Notes: a model not told the origin generated them from the sequence alone. A stretch of 13,432 bases of DNA from Paracoccaceae bacterium (GCA_026997055.1 JALWJU010000401.1:1-13432), one strand, 5' to 3'. Positions 1-7,893 are shown, counted from the first letter of the stretch. Translations and numbers: made by a program.

Positions 1-168
1 GCCGATCGAATCGGTGCCCAGCCAGTGGTCGCGCGAAGCCGGCTCCCAGACATCGCCGACGATCTCGGTCATGCCGTAGGGTGCTATCCAGGGCGCGAAA
101 ATGGCGGTGAAGAAATACAGCCCGGTAAAGAACAGGCCGATGGCGGCGGCGGGGGGGATGCGCATCAT
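1..168 (-). CDS. DppC-like ABC transporter permease, N-terminal 56 codons (runs off left edge)
   Basis: This is the second inner-membrane permease of a peptide/nickel-type (Dpp/Opp) ABC importer, of which only the first 56 codons are in the window. The start (MMRIPPAAAIG) is followed by one hydrophobic segment at about residues 7-30. Residues 48-56 read HWLGTDSIG, the HxLGTDxxGRD motif typical of DppC/OppC N-termini. The ATG at 168-166 overlaps the TGA of the upstream permease gene as ATGA, and a GAGG lies 8 nt before it, so the two permeases are probably translationally coupled. The function comes from the motif and the gene order. The transported substrate cannot be told from this fragment. 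The two ATP-binding subunits normally follow and would lie beyond the left edge. Confidence 0.88.
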   Translation of the reverse strand, partial: MMRIPPAAAIGLFFTGLYFFTAIFAPWIAPYGMTEIVGDVWEPASRDHWLGTDSIG

Positions 169-1121
169 TTCGGGTGCCTCAGGCGCGGATTGGCGAGGAT
201 CGACACGATATCGGCGACCATGTTGAGGCCGATATAGACGGCGGCGAAGATCAGCCCGCAGGCCTGCACCACCGGCACGTCGCGCTTGGAGACGTGATCG
301 ACCAGGTACTGGCCGAGGCCGGGATAGACGAACACCACCTCGACCACCACCACGCCCACCACCAGATAGGCGAGATTCAGCATCACCACGTTGACGATGG
401 GCGCGATGGCATTGGGCAGGGCGTGCTTGCGGATCACCTCGAGGCCCGAGAGCCCCTTGAGCTCGGCGGTCTCGATATAGGCCGACTGCATCACGTTGAG
501 GATGGCGGCGCGGGTCATGCGCATCATGTGCGCCAGCACCACCATGGTCAGCACCGCGACCGGCAGGGCCACCGTGCGCAGCTTTTCGAAAAGGCTCATG
601 GAGTCGCTGATCATGGCGACGGAGGGCGCCCAGCCCAGCTTGACCGCTATGAAATAGGCCAGCACGTAGCCGAGCAGGAATTCGGGGATCGAGATGGTGG
701 TCAGCGTCACCGCGCTGATCAGCTTGTCCGGCCAGCGGTCGCGAAAGCGCACGGCGATCAGGCCCAGCGTGATCGCCAGCGGCACCGAGACCACGGCGGC
801 GCAGGCGGCGAGAAAGAGGGTGTTCTTCAGCCGCTTGCCGAGGCTTTCGGCAATGTCGGCGCCATTGGTCAGCGCGGTGCCGAGGTCGCCCTGAAGGGCG
901 GAGAAGAGCCACTTGAAGTAGCGCGTCACGGCGGGCTCGTTGAGCCCCAGCTGCTCGCGCAGATTGGCCAGCGATGTCTCGGTGGCGGATTGACCGAGGA
1001 TCGACTGGGCCACGTCGCCGGGCAGGATCTGGGTGCCGGCGAATATCAGCACCGAGGCGGCAAACAGCAGCAGGATGCCCAGCGCGAGGCGCTGGGCAAC
1101 CAGTTTCACGATCGGGTGCAT
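165..1121 (-). CDS. DppB-like ABC transporter permease
   Basis: Integral-membrane permease of a peptide/nickel-type ABC importer, which pairs with the DppC-like protein to form the channel. The 318 residues match the usual family length. The order is a membrane segment at about 10-31 ending in the ILPGD motif (residues 32-36) typical of DppB, a periplasmic stretch with LREQLGL (54-60), then a block of helices from about 100 onward. The cytoplasmic EAA loop at about 215-241 (YIETAELKGLS..HALPNAIAP) contacts the ATPase. It has EL where many relatives have RA, but the rest of the motif is intact. The gene starts 6 nt after the stop of the solute-binding gene and ends in a 4-bp ATGA overlap with the next permease. 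The ribosome site before its ATG is weak, which fits coupled translation. The substrate is unknown. Confidence 0.93.
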   Translation of the reverse strand: MHPIVKLVAQRLALGILLLFAASVLIFAGTQILPGDVAQSILGQSATETSLANLREQLGLNEPAVTRYFKWLFSALQGDLGTALTNGADIAESLGKRLKNTLFLAACAAVVSVPLAITLGLIAVRFRDRWPDKLISAVTLTTISIPEFLLGYVLAYFIAVKLGWAPSVAMISDSMSLFEKLRTVALPVAVLTMVVLAHMMRMTRAAILNVMQSAYIETAELKGLSGLEVIRKHALPNAIAPIVNVVMLNLAYLVVGVVVVEVVFVYPGLGQYLVDHVSKRDVPVVQACGLIFAAVYIGLNMVADIVSILANPRLRHPK

Positions 1122-1127
1122 GCGGGC

Positions 1128-2717
1128 TCAGCCCTCGACCCAGCACCGCTGCATGGCGAAGTGATCCATCAGCTCGCCATTGGGGTCGTCCTCGTAGCCC
1201 ATCACCCGGGTACTGATCGCATCGACGAAGTCGTTGAACATCGGCAGGATCAGCCCGCCCTCGTCGCGCAGCATCCGCGCCATCCTGGAGTAAAGCTCCT
1301 TGCGCCTGGCCGGGTCCAGCTCGGCCTTGGCTTCGATCAGCATGGCGTCGAATTCGGGGCGCTTCCACTGGGTATCGTTCCACTCGGCGGTGGAGAGATA
1401 GGCGGTGGAATACATCTGGTCCTGCACCGGGCGGCCGGACCAGTAGGAGGCGCAGAAGGGCTTCACGTTCCACACTTCGGACCAGTAGCCGTCGCTGGGC
1501 TCGCGCTTGACCTCGAGCGGGATGCCGGCGGCCCTGGCGCTCTCCTGGAAAAGCTGCGCCGCCTCGACCGCGCCCGGGAAGGCCGCGTCGGAAGTGCGCA
1601 GGATGATCGGACTGCCGTCATGGCCGGACTTGCGGTAGTATTCGGCGGCCCTTTCCGGGTCGTATTCGCGCTGCTCGATGGTGTCGTCGAAGAGCGGATA
1701 GGCGGCATTGATCGGGAAGTCGTTGCCCACCGAGCCATAGCCGCGCAGGATCTTGTCCACCATCTCCTGACGGTTGATCGCCAGCTTCAGCGCCATGCGC
1801 AGGTCGTTGTTCACGAACTCGTCGGTCTCGATGCGCATGATGAAGACGTAGTGGCCGCGGCCCGAGACATTCTTGACCGTGAGATTGGGCGCGCGGTCGA
1901 GCAGGCCGGCGACCTTGGGATCGACGCGGTTGATCATGTCCACCTGCCCCGATTGCAGTGCCGAGGTGCGGGCGGTGGCGTCGTTGATCACCAGGATCTC
2001 CACATTGTCGGCATAGCCGCGGTTTTCGTCCCAGTCGTTGGGGTTCCTGCGGAAGGTGGTGCGCACGCCCGGCTCGTTCGACTCGATGATATAGGCGCCG
2101 GTGCCGATGCCGGCATTGGGGTCGTCCTTGCCGCCATTGGGCTGGATCGCCAGGTGGTAGTCGGCCATCAGATAGGGGAAGTCGGCATTGGCCTGGCTGA
2201 GGGTGATCGCCACGATGTCGCCGTCGATCGCCATGCTCTCGATACCCTTGACGATTCCCTGGGCGCCGGATTTGGCATCGTCGCCGGTATGGCGCTCGAT
2301 GGTGGCGACCACGTCTTCGGGAGTCATGGTCTTGCCGTTGTGAAATTCGACCCCCTTGCGGATCCGGAAATTCCACGTCTTTGCGTCGGGCGAAGAGGTG
2401 ATCTCCTCGGCCAGCCGCGGGACCACGGCACCGTCGCGCGAGACATTGACCAGCGTGTCCGACCAGGTGCGCAGGATGCCGTGAGTCGCTTCCGAAGCGA
2501 CCAGCGCCGGGTCGAGCGTGTCGGAGCTGGCGCCGCCGGACAGGCCTGCCTTGATTGTGCCGCCACGTATCGGCCCGGCGGCCTGCACGGCATTGGCGAA
2601 CATGGTGCCCGCAGCGGCGGCGGAGACTCCCATCGCCGTGGCGCGACCGACGAATTCCCGGCGTGACATCTTGCGCGCGGCGACGCGCCTCTTCAGGTAT
2701 TCGATTTTCTCGTTCAT
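1128..2717 (-). CDS. Tat-exported family 5 ABC solute-binding protein (DppA/OppA type)
   Basis: Periplasmic receptor that captures the ligand and delivers it to the DppB/DppC-like permeases. It is 529 residues, the normal length for family 5 extracellular solute-binding proteins. The N-terminus carries a twin-arginine signal (SRREFVGRA, arginines at 19-20) followed by an Ala/Gly-rich hydrophobic stretch ending around AVQA (43-46). Export would therefore be of folded protein by the Tat system, and no lipobox cysteine is seen. The family pattern KGVEFHNGKTMTPEDVV at about 121-137 is clear. It is the first gene of the operon. An AG-rich stretch containing GGAG, 11 nt from the ATG, is the only candidate ribosome site. 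Ligands of this family include peptides, opines, nickel complexes and sugars, and the sequence alone does not choose among them. Confidence 0.92.
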   Translation of the reverse strand: MNEKIEYLKRRVAARKMSRREFVGRATAMGVSAAAAGTMFANAVQAAGPIRGGTIKAGLSGGASSDTLDPALVASEATHGILRTWSDTLVNVSRDGAVVPRLAEEITSSPDAKTWNFRIRKGVEFHNGKTMTPEDVVATIERHTGDDAKSGAQGIVKGIESMAIDGDIVAITLSQANADFPYLMADYHLAIQPNGGKDDPNAGIGTGAYIIESNEPGVRTTFRRNPNDWDENRGYADNVEILVINDATARTSALQSGQVDMINRVDPKVAGLLDRAPNLTVKNVSGRGHYVFIMRIETDEFVNNDLRMALKLAINRQEMVDKILRGYGSVGNDFPINAAYPLFDDTIEQREYDPERAAEYYRKSGHDGSPIILRTSDAAFPGAVEAAQLFQESARAAGIPLEVKREPSDGYWSEVWNVKPFCASYWSGRPVQDQMYSTAYLSTAEWNDTQWKRPEFDAMLIEAKAELDPARRKELYSRMARMLRDEGGLILPMFNDFVDAISTRVMGYEDDPNGELMDHFAMQRCWVEG

Positions 2718-2799
2718 CTTTTCTCGTTCTCCCGTTCTCTCCTGTTGGACCCATCCCCGGCAGGGCTGGTATCTGCCAGTACAGGGTCGCCCATGCCCC

Positions 2800-2821
2800 C
2801 CCTTGTGAGCAAGGGTTTTTT
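2800..2821 (+). terminator. Terminator-like hairpin on plus strand with no plus-strand gene before it
   Basis: CCCTTG, a TGAG loop and CAAGGG are followed at once by six Ts on the plus strand. The stem is only 6 bp but perfect. No plus-strand gene precedes it, so it may end antisense transcription. Alternatively, read on the minus strand, it is a hairpin in the leader of the ABC operon. Confidence 0.4.
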
Positions 2822-2830
2822 CCCAAGCGC

Positions 2831-2882
2831 GGTCTGGCGCTGCGGATTTGCGCCCGATTCGGGGTCTGGCGTGCGGTCTGGC
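2831..2882. repeat. Three direct copies of GGTCTGGC upstream of the ABC operon
   Basis: GGTCTGGC occurs at 2831-2838, 2863-2870 and 2875-2882, with start-to-start spacings of 32 and 12 bp. The last base before each copy is G, and two copies continue into GCG or GTG-like sequence. The group lies 114-165 bp upstream of the ABC solute-binding gene. It could be a binding-site array, or chance repetition in GC-rich DNA. Confidence 0.4.
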
Positions 2883-2936
2883 AGCAGAGGAAGAGGCGAA
2901 TCGCGCCCGGTTGGCGAGACAGGATTGCCCGATTCC

Positions 2937-2969
2937 CGGAAAGCTGGCCGCGCCAGGAGGCGCGGCCAG
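2937..2969 (-). terminator. Probable terminator of the TRAP operon
   Basis: A perfect 11-bp stem (CTGGCCGCGCC / GGCGCGGCCAG, 2944-2954 with 2959-2969) closes a 4-base loop. It begins 18 nt after the dctM stop codon. On the minus strand it is followed by only a short T stretch (CTTTCC), so release may be inefficient or need help, but position and stem strength favour a terminator. Confidence 0.6.
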
Positions 2970-2987
2970 GCGATCCGGTTTCGCCGC

Positions 2988-5642
2988 TCAGAAATGCAGC
3001 GAAATATCCCGGTGGTCGGAGCTGCAACGGGCCATGTAGAGGGCCTGCTCGCGAGTGAAGCGCTCCTGCTGGCGCATCCCCAGGGTGTCGCGGATCGTCT
3101 CGAGATAGGCTTCGAGTTCCGGCTTGAGCGCCTCGGCGGCCCGGCTCCGCCATTCGGCTTGGGCCTCGTAGGCAGCCAGGGCCTTTTCGTATTGCTCCAG
3201 GGCCTTTTCCAGGTCCGGCGAGCGGCCCTTGAGCGCCTTGCGGGCCTTGCCCAGCCACTTCTTGATCTCGCCGGTGCCCTTGACGCCGCGCACCTCGCGC
3301 TCGAGCGCCTTGAGCGCCTCCATAGCCTCCTTGGGCGGCAGGGTCTCGATCCGGCCGCGCATCTCCTCCAGCGGCTGCCTGAGGGTGGCGAAGGCTTCGT
3401 TTGCGTCGAGTACCGCCAGCACGTCGCTGACCGCCTGGTAGGAGGTATCGGCAGCGCGGCGGTAGGAATTGCGTGCAGCGGTTTCGGCCCCGGTCAGGGC
3501 GGCGAAATTCGCATGAACCTCTTCCCAGCCGTCCGGGAAGGAGGCCTGCAGACGCGCGATCTCGGCATTGAGCTCGTCGATCCGCGCTTCGATCTCGGCA
3601 CGCTCTTCGGCCTGCGCCGCATCGCGCATCCGGCTGGCCCGGGTCGAAAGCTCCTCGACCTGTGCCTCGGCCTCGCGGATATGCTTTTCGATCTCGCGCA
3701 CGACCTGCATCTGCGGGCGGTATTCCGGCGCTGCGGCCAGGACCGCTTCGGAGGCGTCGAAGGCCTTTTGCAGATTGGCCACCGCATCCGTCGCCGCGCC
3801 AAAGCCCTTTTCCAGATCCCTGCGCAGGTCGTCGGGCAGGACCGAGAGGTCAAGCCCCTGGGCCCGGGCGATGGCGTCCTGCACCTGGCTGCCCGCGGCG
3901 AGCTTGTCATGCACGTATTGCTCGACGCAGGCCTGCAGCTTCGGGTTGCGCGGCGGCGGTGAGGTCTCCGACAGGAAGTTGACCCGGTTGGGCAGGTAGT
4001 TCACCAGCGGCGGGTAATAGCCGACGATCCCGAGCGCCGTGAGCTGCAGCAGGATGAAGGGGATCACCCCCTTGTACATCTGCACCGTCTTCACCGCCGC
4101 CGGGGCCACCCCGCGCAGGTAGAACAGCGCGAAGCCGAAGGGCGGCGTCAGGAAGCTGGTCTGGATGTTGAGCCCGATCATCACCCCGAGCCACACGGCG
4201 GTGACATTGGCCGCCGGATCCGCCAGCAGGATCGGCGCCACGATCGGCACCACCACCACGGAAATCTCGATGAAGTCGAGGAAGAAACCGAGGATGAAGA
4301 TCACCGTCATGACCACGAGGAACTTGGTCCAGAAGCCGCCGGGCAGGCCGTTGAGAAACTCGCGCACAAGCTCCTCGCCGCCAAAGGCGCGGAAGGCGGC
4401 GGTGAGGATCGCGGCCCCCATCAGGATCACGAAGACCAGCGAGGTGGTCTTGGCGGTGTCCTGCATGACCTGGTGCAGGGTATTCTGGATGCGCAGCACC
4501 CGGATGCCGCTCCAGACCAGCGCGGTGATGACGCCGAGCGAGCCGGCGACCCCCAGCCAGATGCCGAACATGTCGGAGCCGCTCTGCACCAGCTTGATGT
4601 TCATCGGGTAGTTCTGCACCGCATAGCCCAGCAGGATCACCGAAGCGATGCCCAGAAGCGCGGGCCAGTAGCGGCGCTTCTCTCCTTCGTACAGGCGATA
4701 GCCGGCCATCACCGTGGCCCCGACCGCGCCGATGGCGCCGGCCTGGTTTACCGTGGCGACGCCGGCAATGATCGAGCCGAGCACGAGGAAGATCAGCGCC
4801 AGCGGCGGCACCAGGGTCAGGGCGACCTTCTTCCAGAAGTCGGGTCCGTACTTGCCCTCGAGCTTGACCGCCGGGGCGGCGCTCGGGCGCAGGATGGCGA
4901 AGATCAGGATATAGGCCATGTAGAGCCCCACCAGCACCAGGCCCGGCACCAGCGCACCGAGGAACATCTCGCCCGCCGAGGTCGAGCCCACGTCGAATAC
5001 CGACGGCATCGAGACTTCGCCGGTGGCCTGCTTGTAGAGGGTCTTGCGCAGGTTCAGCGCCTGGTCGGTGGCACTCGACAGCTGGTCGGCGAGGATGATC
5101 AGCACGATCGAGGGCGGGATGATCTGCCCCAGCGTGCCGGAAGCGGCGATGGTGCCGGTGGCCAGCGGAGTGGAGTATTTTGACCGCATCATGGCCGGCA
5201 GCGAGATCAGCCCCATCGCCACCACGGTGGCGCCGACGATGCCGGTGGTCGCCGCCAGCAGCGCGCCCACGAACACCACCGAGATCCCCAGCCCCCCCGG
5301 CACCGGGCCGAACAGCTGCGCCATGGTCACGAGCAGGTCTTCGGCGATCTTGGACTTCTGCAGCATGATGCCCATGAAGATGAAAAGCGGCACCGCAATC
5401 AGCGTATCGCGCTCCGGCACCCAATAGACGCTTCGCAGGTTCGTCACCCCCGCGCTCAGCCATTGCCAGGGATTGCCGGCATAGAAATAGGCGCCTGGGT
5501 CGCCCGTGACGACATAGCCCGTCGCGCCGGCAAGAACGATGGTCAGGATGGCGGAGCCGGGCAGGGCAAAGGCCACGGGAAAGCCCGAGCCCAGCGCCGC
5601 GGCCATCAGGATCAGCAGTATGATCAGGAAGAACAGTTCCAT
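2988..5642 (-). CDS. dctM: TRAP transporter large permease (DctM) with long C-terminal helical extension
   Basis: Large membrane subunit of a TRAP transporter, which moves an organic acid across the inner membrane using an ion gradient. Residues 1 to about 553 are the permease: many hydrophobic segments, GQIIPPSIVLIILAD at 172-186, and LTPPFGFALFYLRGVAP at 498-514, both typical DctM signatures. A hydrophilic insert with extra hydrophobic segments (about 195-395) makes it longer than the usual 430 residues. It resembles the mannitol/chloroaromatic (FcbT3-like) subgroup. Residues about 558-884 are hydrophilic, rich in Glu, Ala, Arg and Lys, without membrane segments, and probably largely coiled coil (for example about 640-705 and 755-850). 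I recognise no domain there. The ATG is preceded by AGAGGA (5654-5649) 6 nt away. The gene follows dctQ by 24 nt. The frame is continuous, so the extension is not an obvious sequencing artefact. Confidence 0.92.
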   Translation of the reverse strand: MELFFLIILLILMAAALGSGFPVAFALPGSAILTIVLAGATGYVVTGDPGAYFYAGNPWQWLSAGVTNLRSVYWVPERDTLIAVPLFIFMGIMLQKSKIAEDLLVTMAQLFGPVPGGLGISVVFVGALLAATTGIVGATVVAMGLISLPAMMRSKYSTPLATGTIAASGTLGQIIPPSIVLIILADQLSSATDQALNLRKTLYKQATGEVSMPSVFDVGSTSAGEMFLGALVPGLVLVGLYMAYILIFAILRPSAAPAVKLEGKYGPDFWKKVALTLVPPLALIFLVLGSIIAGVATVNQAGAIGAVGATVMAGYRLYEGEKRRYWPALLGIASVILLGYAVQNYPMNIKLVQSGSDMFGIWLGVAGSLGVITALVWSGIRVLRIQNTLHQVMQDTAKTTSLVFVILMGAAILTAAFRAFGGEELVREFLNGLPGGFWTKFLVVMTVIFILGFFLDFIEISVVVVPIVAPILLADPAANVTAVWLGVMIGLNIQTSFLTPPFGFALFYLRGVAPAAVKTVQMYKGVIPFILLQLTALGIVGYYPPLVNYLPNRVNFLSETSPPPRNPKLQACVEQYVHDKLAAGSQVQDAIARAQGLDLSVLPDDLRRDLEKGFGAATDAVANLQKAFDASEAVLAAAPEYRPQMQVVREIEKHIREAEAQVEELSTRASRMRDAAQAEERAEIEARIDELNAEIARLQASFPDGWEEVHANFAALTGAETAARNSYRRAADTSYQAVSDVLAVLDANEAFATLRQPLEEMRGRIETLPPKEAMEALKALEREVRGVKGTGEIKKWLGKARKALKGRSPDLEKALEQYEKALAAYEAQAEWRSRAAEALKPELEAYLETIRDTLGMRQQERFTREQALYMARCSSDHRDISLHF

Positions 5643-5666
5643 GTCAGGTCCTCTTGCAGAGCGGCT

Positions 5667-6659
5667 TCAGTGCGACGAGACTTCGTAGGAGCGGTGCCCC
5701 GGCTCGCCGCGCCAGTCGGCAACCGAGTCGAACAGCATCACCACGAACTCGATCAGCATGGTTGCCCCGAAGATCCCGAGGAAGGCGGCCATCTGGTATT
5801 TTACATACATGCCGATGCCGCCGGTCTGGGTGATCTCGAAATTCATCACCGGGCTGTTGATGATCGAATGCGAGCCGGAGAAGCCCACGGCCAGCACCGT
5901 CCAGGCGGTGGTCATGCCCAGCAGGATCACCCCGACGACATTGAACAGCCCCTTCTTGCGCGCCTCCAGCCCGGCATAGAAGACATCGACGCGCACATGG
6001 CCCTCTTCGTAGAGCGTATAGGCCGAGGCGAGCAGGAACAGCGCCGAATACCAGTAGCGCACCAGGTCGCCCATGAAGGCCTGTTCGTAGGAGAACACGA
6101 AGCGGGTGATGACGATGGCCAGCTCGGCGAGGATGATCAGCAGTGCCAGCCAGATGAAGCCCAGCGAGCGGGTGAAAAGGGCGACGACGAAGCCCAGCGC
6201 GATCAGCGGCAGGTGGAAATAGATGCCGACGAAATCGGGGCGCTGGAAGTTCAGCACCGTCTCGCGCGCCATGAAGATGTCGAGGATCTTCTCGACCCGC
6301 AGAAAGGCGATGCCCGCATCGGCGATGCCGACGAAGAGAATACCGAAGTAGAAGGCCCGCAGCAGATAGGCATTGAAGCGGTGGATCTGCCAGGCGTCCC
6401 AGCGCAGGGAATGGCGCCCGGTGCGCAGCGACCAGGCGATGCCGGCGCCGATGCAGACCAGATAGACCAGCAGCGGTGCCACCATCCCTTCGCCGCCGGT
6501 CAGCATATCCGCGGTGGACGCCATGCCGAAGCCGACATTCAGTGCATTGACGATCAGGAAGGCCGCCAGCGCCCCCAGCATCCCCCAGCCAAAGGCGCGC
6601 ACGACCGGCGCCGGATTGCCGAATTGCTCGACGCCTTCGGGTAGATCGGTCACGGACAT
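5667..6659 (-). CDS. dctQ: TRAP transporter small permease (DctQ), long form
   Basis: Small membrane subunit of the TRAP transporter, which partners with DctM. At 330 residues it is longer than the common 160-220 residue form. There are N-terminal hydrophobic segments at about 24-45, 58-78 and 100-120. The recognisable DctQ domain lies in the C-terminal half (about 165-315), with a family-like stretch around 205-230 (AYTLYEEGHVRVDVFY). A long N-terminal part is known in the FcbT2-like subgroup, which fits its long DctM partner. A G-rich ribosome site (GGGGGA) lies just before the ATG. The gene follows dctP by 126 nt, with a terminator-like hairpin in that gap, and precedes dctM by 24 nt. Confidence 0.9.
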   Translation of the reverse strand: MSVTDLPEGVEQFGNPAPVVRAFGWGMLGALAAFLIVNALNVGFGMASTADMLTGGEGMVAPLLVYLVCIGAGIAWSLRTGRHSLRWDAWQIHRFNAYLLRAFYFGILFVGIADAGIAFLRVEKILDIFMARETVLNFQRPDFVGIYFHLPLIALGFVVALFTRSLGFIWLALLIILAELAIVITRFVFSYEQAFMGDLVRYWYSALFLLASAYTLYEEGHVRVDVFYAGLEARKKGLFNVVGVILLGMTTAWTVLAVGFSGSHSIINSPVMNFEITQTGGIGMYVKYQMAAFLGIFGATMLIEFVVMLFDSVADWRGEPGHRSYEVSSH

Positions 6660-6738
6660 CTTTCCCCCACTTGCTGTTCAGAATCCCCCGGCCCCGCGGC
6701 GGGCGCGACCGGGCGGCTCATGTCCTGGAAACGTATGG

Positions 6739-6764
6739 AAAAAGCGGGGCCCGAAAGCCCCGCT
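6739..6764 (-). terminator. Intrinsic terminator or attenuator between dctP and dctQ
   Basis: AGCGGGGC at 6743-6750 pairs perfectly with GCCCCGCT at 6757-6764 around a 6-base loop. On the minus strand the stem runs into a T tract (TTTT then CC). It lies 21 nt after the dctP stop and about 80 nt before dctQ. Partial read-through would give abundant receptor transcript and less permease transcript. No separate promoter for dctQ was recognised. Confidence 0.75.
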
Positions 6765-6785
6765 CCATGTGCGTATCGGCTGCGA

Positions 6786-7877
6786 TCAGCCCTCGTCGAG
6801 GCCGAGCACGCGGTTGCGCTGGGCGGTGAACTGGCCCTGCATCAGCGCCATGGACTGGCCGATCTCGCGCAGCGCCTTCTGGAAGGCATCGTCCACCTCG
6901 GCGGCCAGAGCCGACTTGGCGCGGGTCTCTTCGAAGACTTCGGCCGCGGCCTCGCCGAAGGCATCCCAGATGTCCTCGTTATAAGAGGCCACCTGCACGC
7001 CCTGCTCTTCGATCAGCTTCTGCAGATACTCGCCGTTGCGGGCCTGAATTTCGGAGAACATGTTGTTGTTTTCTTCCTTGCAGGCCGCTTCGATCACCGC
7101 CTTGTGGTGATCCGAGAGGCCGGACCACCAGGAGGCGTTCATGCCGAAGGCGAGGTTGGCGTTGGGCTCGTGCATGCCGGAGGTGTAGTAGTACTTGGTC
7201 ACTTCATAGAACTTCATGAAGTAGTCGTTGTACGGACCCACCCATTCGGTCGCGTCGATGGCGCCGGAGACGAGGTTCTCGTAGATCTGGCCGCCGGGCA
7301 GCGAGATGGTGGAGACGCCGAGCTTGCTCATCACCGTGCCGCCGAGGCCGGGGATGCGCATCTTCAGGCCCTTGAAGTCCTCGGGGCCGTTGATCTCCTT
7401 GGCGAACCAGCCGCCGGCCTGGGTGCCGGTGGCGCCGCAGGGCCAGGCCTTGAGGCCGAATTCGCCCGACACCTTGTCCCACAGTTCCTGGCCGCCGGAA
7501 TACAGGATCCAGGCGTTCCACTCGTCCACGGTCATGCCGAAGGGTACGGCGGTGAAATAGGCGAATGCCGGGTCCTTGCCGACCCAGTAGTAATCGGCGG
7601 CGATATAGGCCTGGGAGTTGCCCGAGGCGACTTCGTCAAACGAGTCGAACGCCTTCACGCGCTCGCCGGCGGCGAAGTAGTTCACCTTGATCGCGCCGTC
7701 CGAGAGCGCCTCGATACGAGCGGCAAGGCGCTGGGCCGAGGTGCCGAGGCCGGGGAAGTCGCGCGGCCAGGTCGATACGATGTTCAGTTCGACACGCTCC
7801 TGGGCAACAGCAGGTGCGGCCAGAGCCACCCCGGTCGCGCCTGCGGCGGCACCGGTCAAAAACTTGCGGCGTTCCAT
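6786..7877 (-). CDS. dctP: TRAP transporter solute-binding protein (DctP/TakP-like)
   Basis: Periplasmic receptor of the TRAP transporter, 363 residues from the chosen start. It begins with a twin-arginine signal (MERRKFLTGAA, cleavage near APAVA-Q). The sequence resembles R. sphaeroides TakP and FcbT1-type receptors. Residues matching the TakP ligand and cation site are present: Gln153 in GTQAGGW, Arg174 in LKMRIPG (the carboxylate-binding arginine of the family), and Glu211-Trp212 in IDATEWVGPY. This suggests a 2-oxo acid, lactate-like acid or related carboxylate, though the exact ligand is an inference. The frame stays open upstream to 7928, but a GGAGGAG site (7887-7893) sits 9 nt before this ATG and touches the earlier ATG at 7886, so 7877 is preferred. 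It is the first gene of the TRAP operon. Confidence 0.92.
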   Translation of the reverse strand: MERRKFLTGAAAGATGVALAAPAVAQERVELNIVSTWPRDFPGLGTSAQRLAARIEALSDGAIKVNYFAAGERVKAFDSFDEVASGNSQAYIAADYYWVGKDPAFAYFTAVPFGMTVDEWNAWILYSGGQELWDKVSGEFGLKAWPCGATGTQAGGWFAKEINGPEDFKGLKMRIPGLGGTVMSKLGVSTISLPGGQIYENLVSGAIDATEWVGPYNDYFMKFYEVTKYYYTSGMHEPNANLAFGMNASWWSGLSDHHKAVIEAACKEENNNMFSEIQARNGEYLQKLIEEQGVQVASYNEDIWDAFGEAAAEVFEETRAKSALAAEVDDAFQKALREIGQSMALMQGQFTAQRNRVLGLDEG

Positions 7878-7886
7878 CAAATTCAT

Positions 7887-7893
7887 CTCCTCC
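7887..7893 (-). promoter_or_regulatory. Shine-Dalgarno GGAGGAG deciding the dctP start
   Basis: A strong GGAGGAG lies 9 nt before the ATG at 7877. The alternative ATG at 7886 would directly abut it, and the one at 7928 lies upstream of it. The strength fits a highly made receptor. Confidence 0.8.

Larger units (their letters stand above)
2718..2987. promoter_or_regulatory. Intergenic leader between the TRAP operon end and the ABC operon start
   Basis: These 270 bases must contain the promoter of the minus-strand ABC operon and the end of the TRAP operon. No open frame here looks coding. I could not pick a convincing -35/-10 pair. The visible structures are a GC-rich hairpin just after dctM (2944-2969), three copies of GGTCTGGC (2831-2882), a perfect CCCGA-T-TCGGG palindrome (2853-2863) inside that repeat zone, and a hairpin with six Ts pointing along the plus strand (2800-2821). 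Regulation by a DNA-binding protein is possible but not shown. Confidence 0.5.

Noticed and set aside
174..2666. Long plus-strand frame of 830 codons opposite the ABC genes
   Set aside because: It is the antisense shadow of dppB-like and solute-binding genes; composition is His/Asp/Arg/Gly-rich without any domain, as expected from GC-rich antisense DNA.
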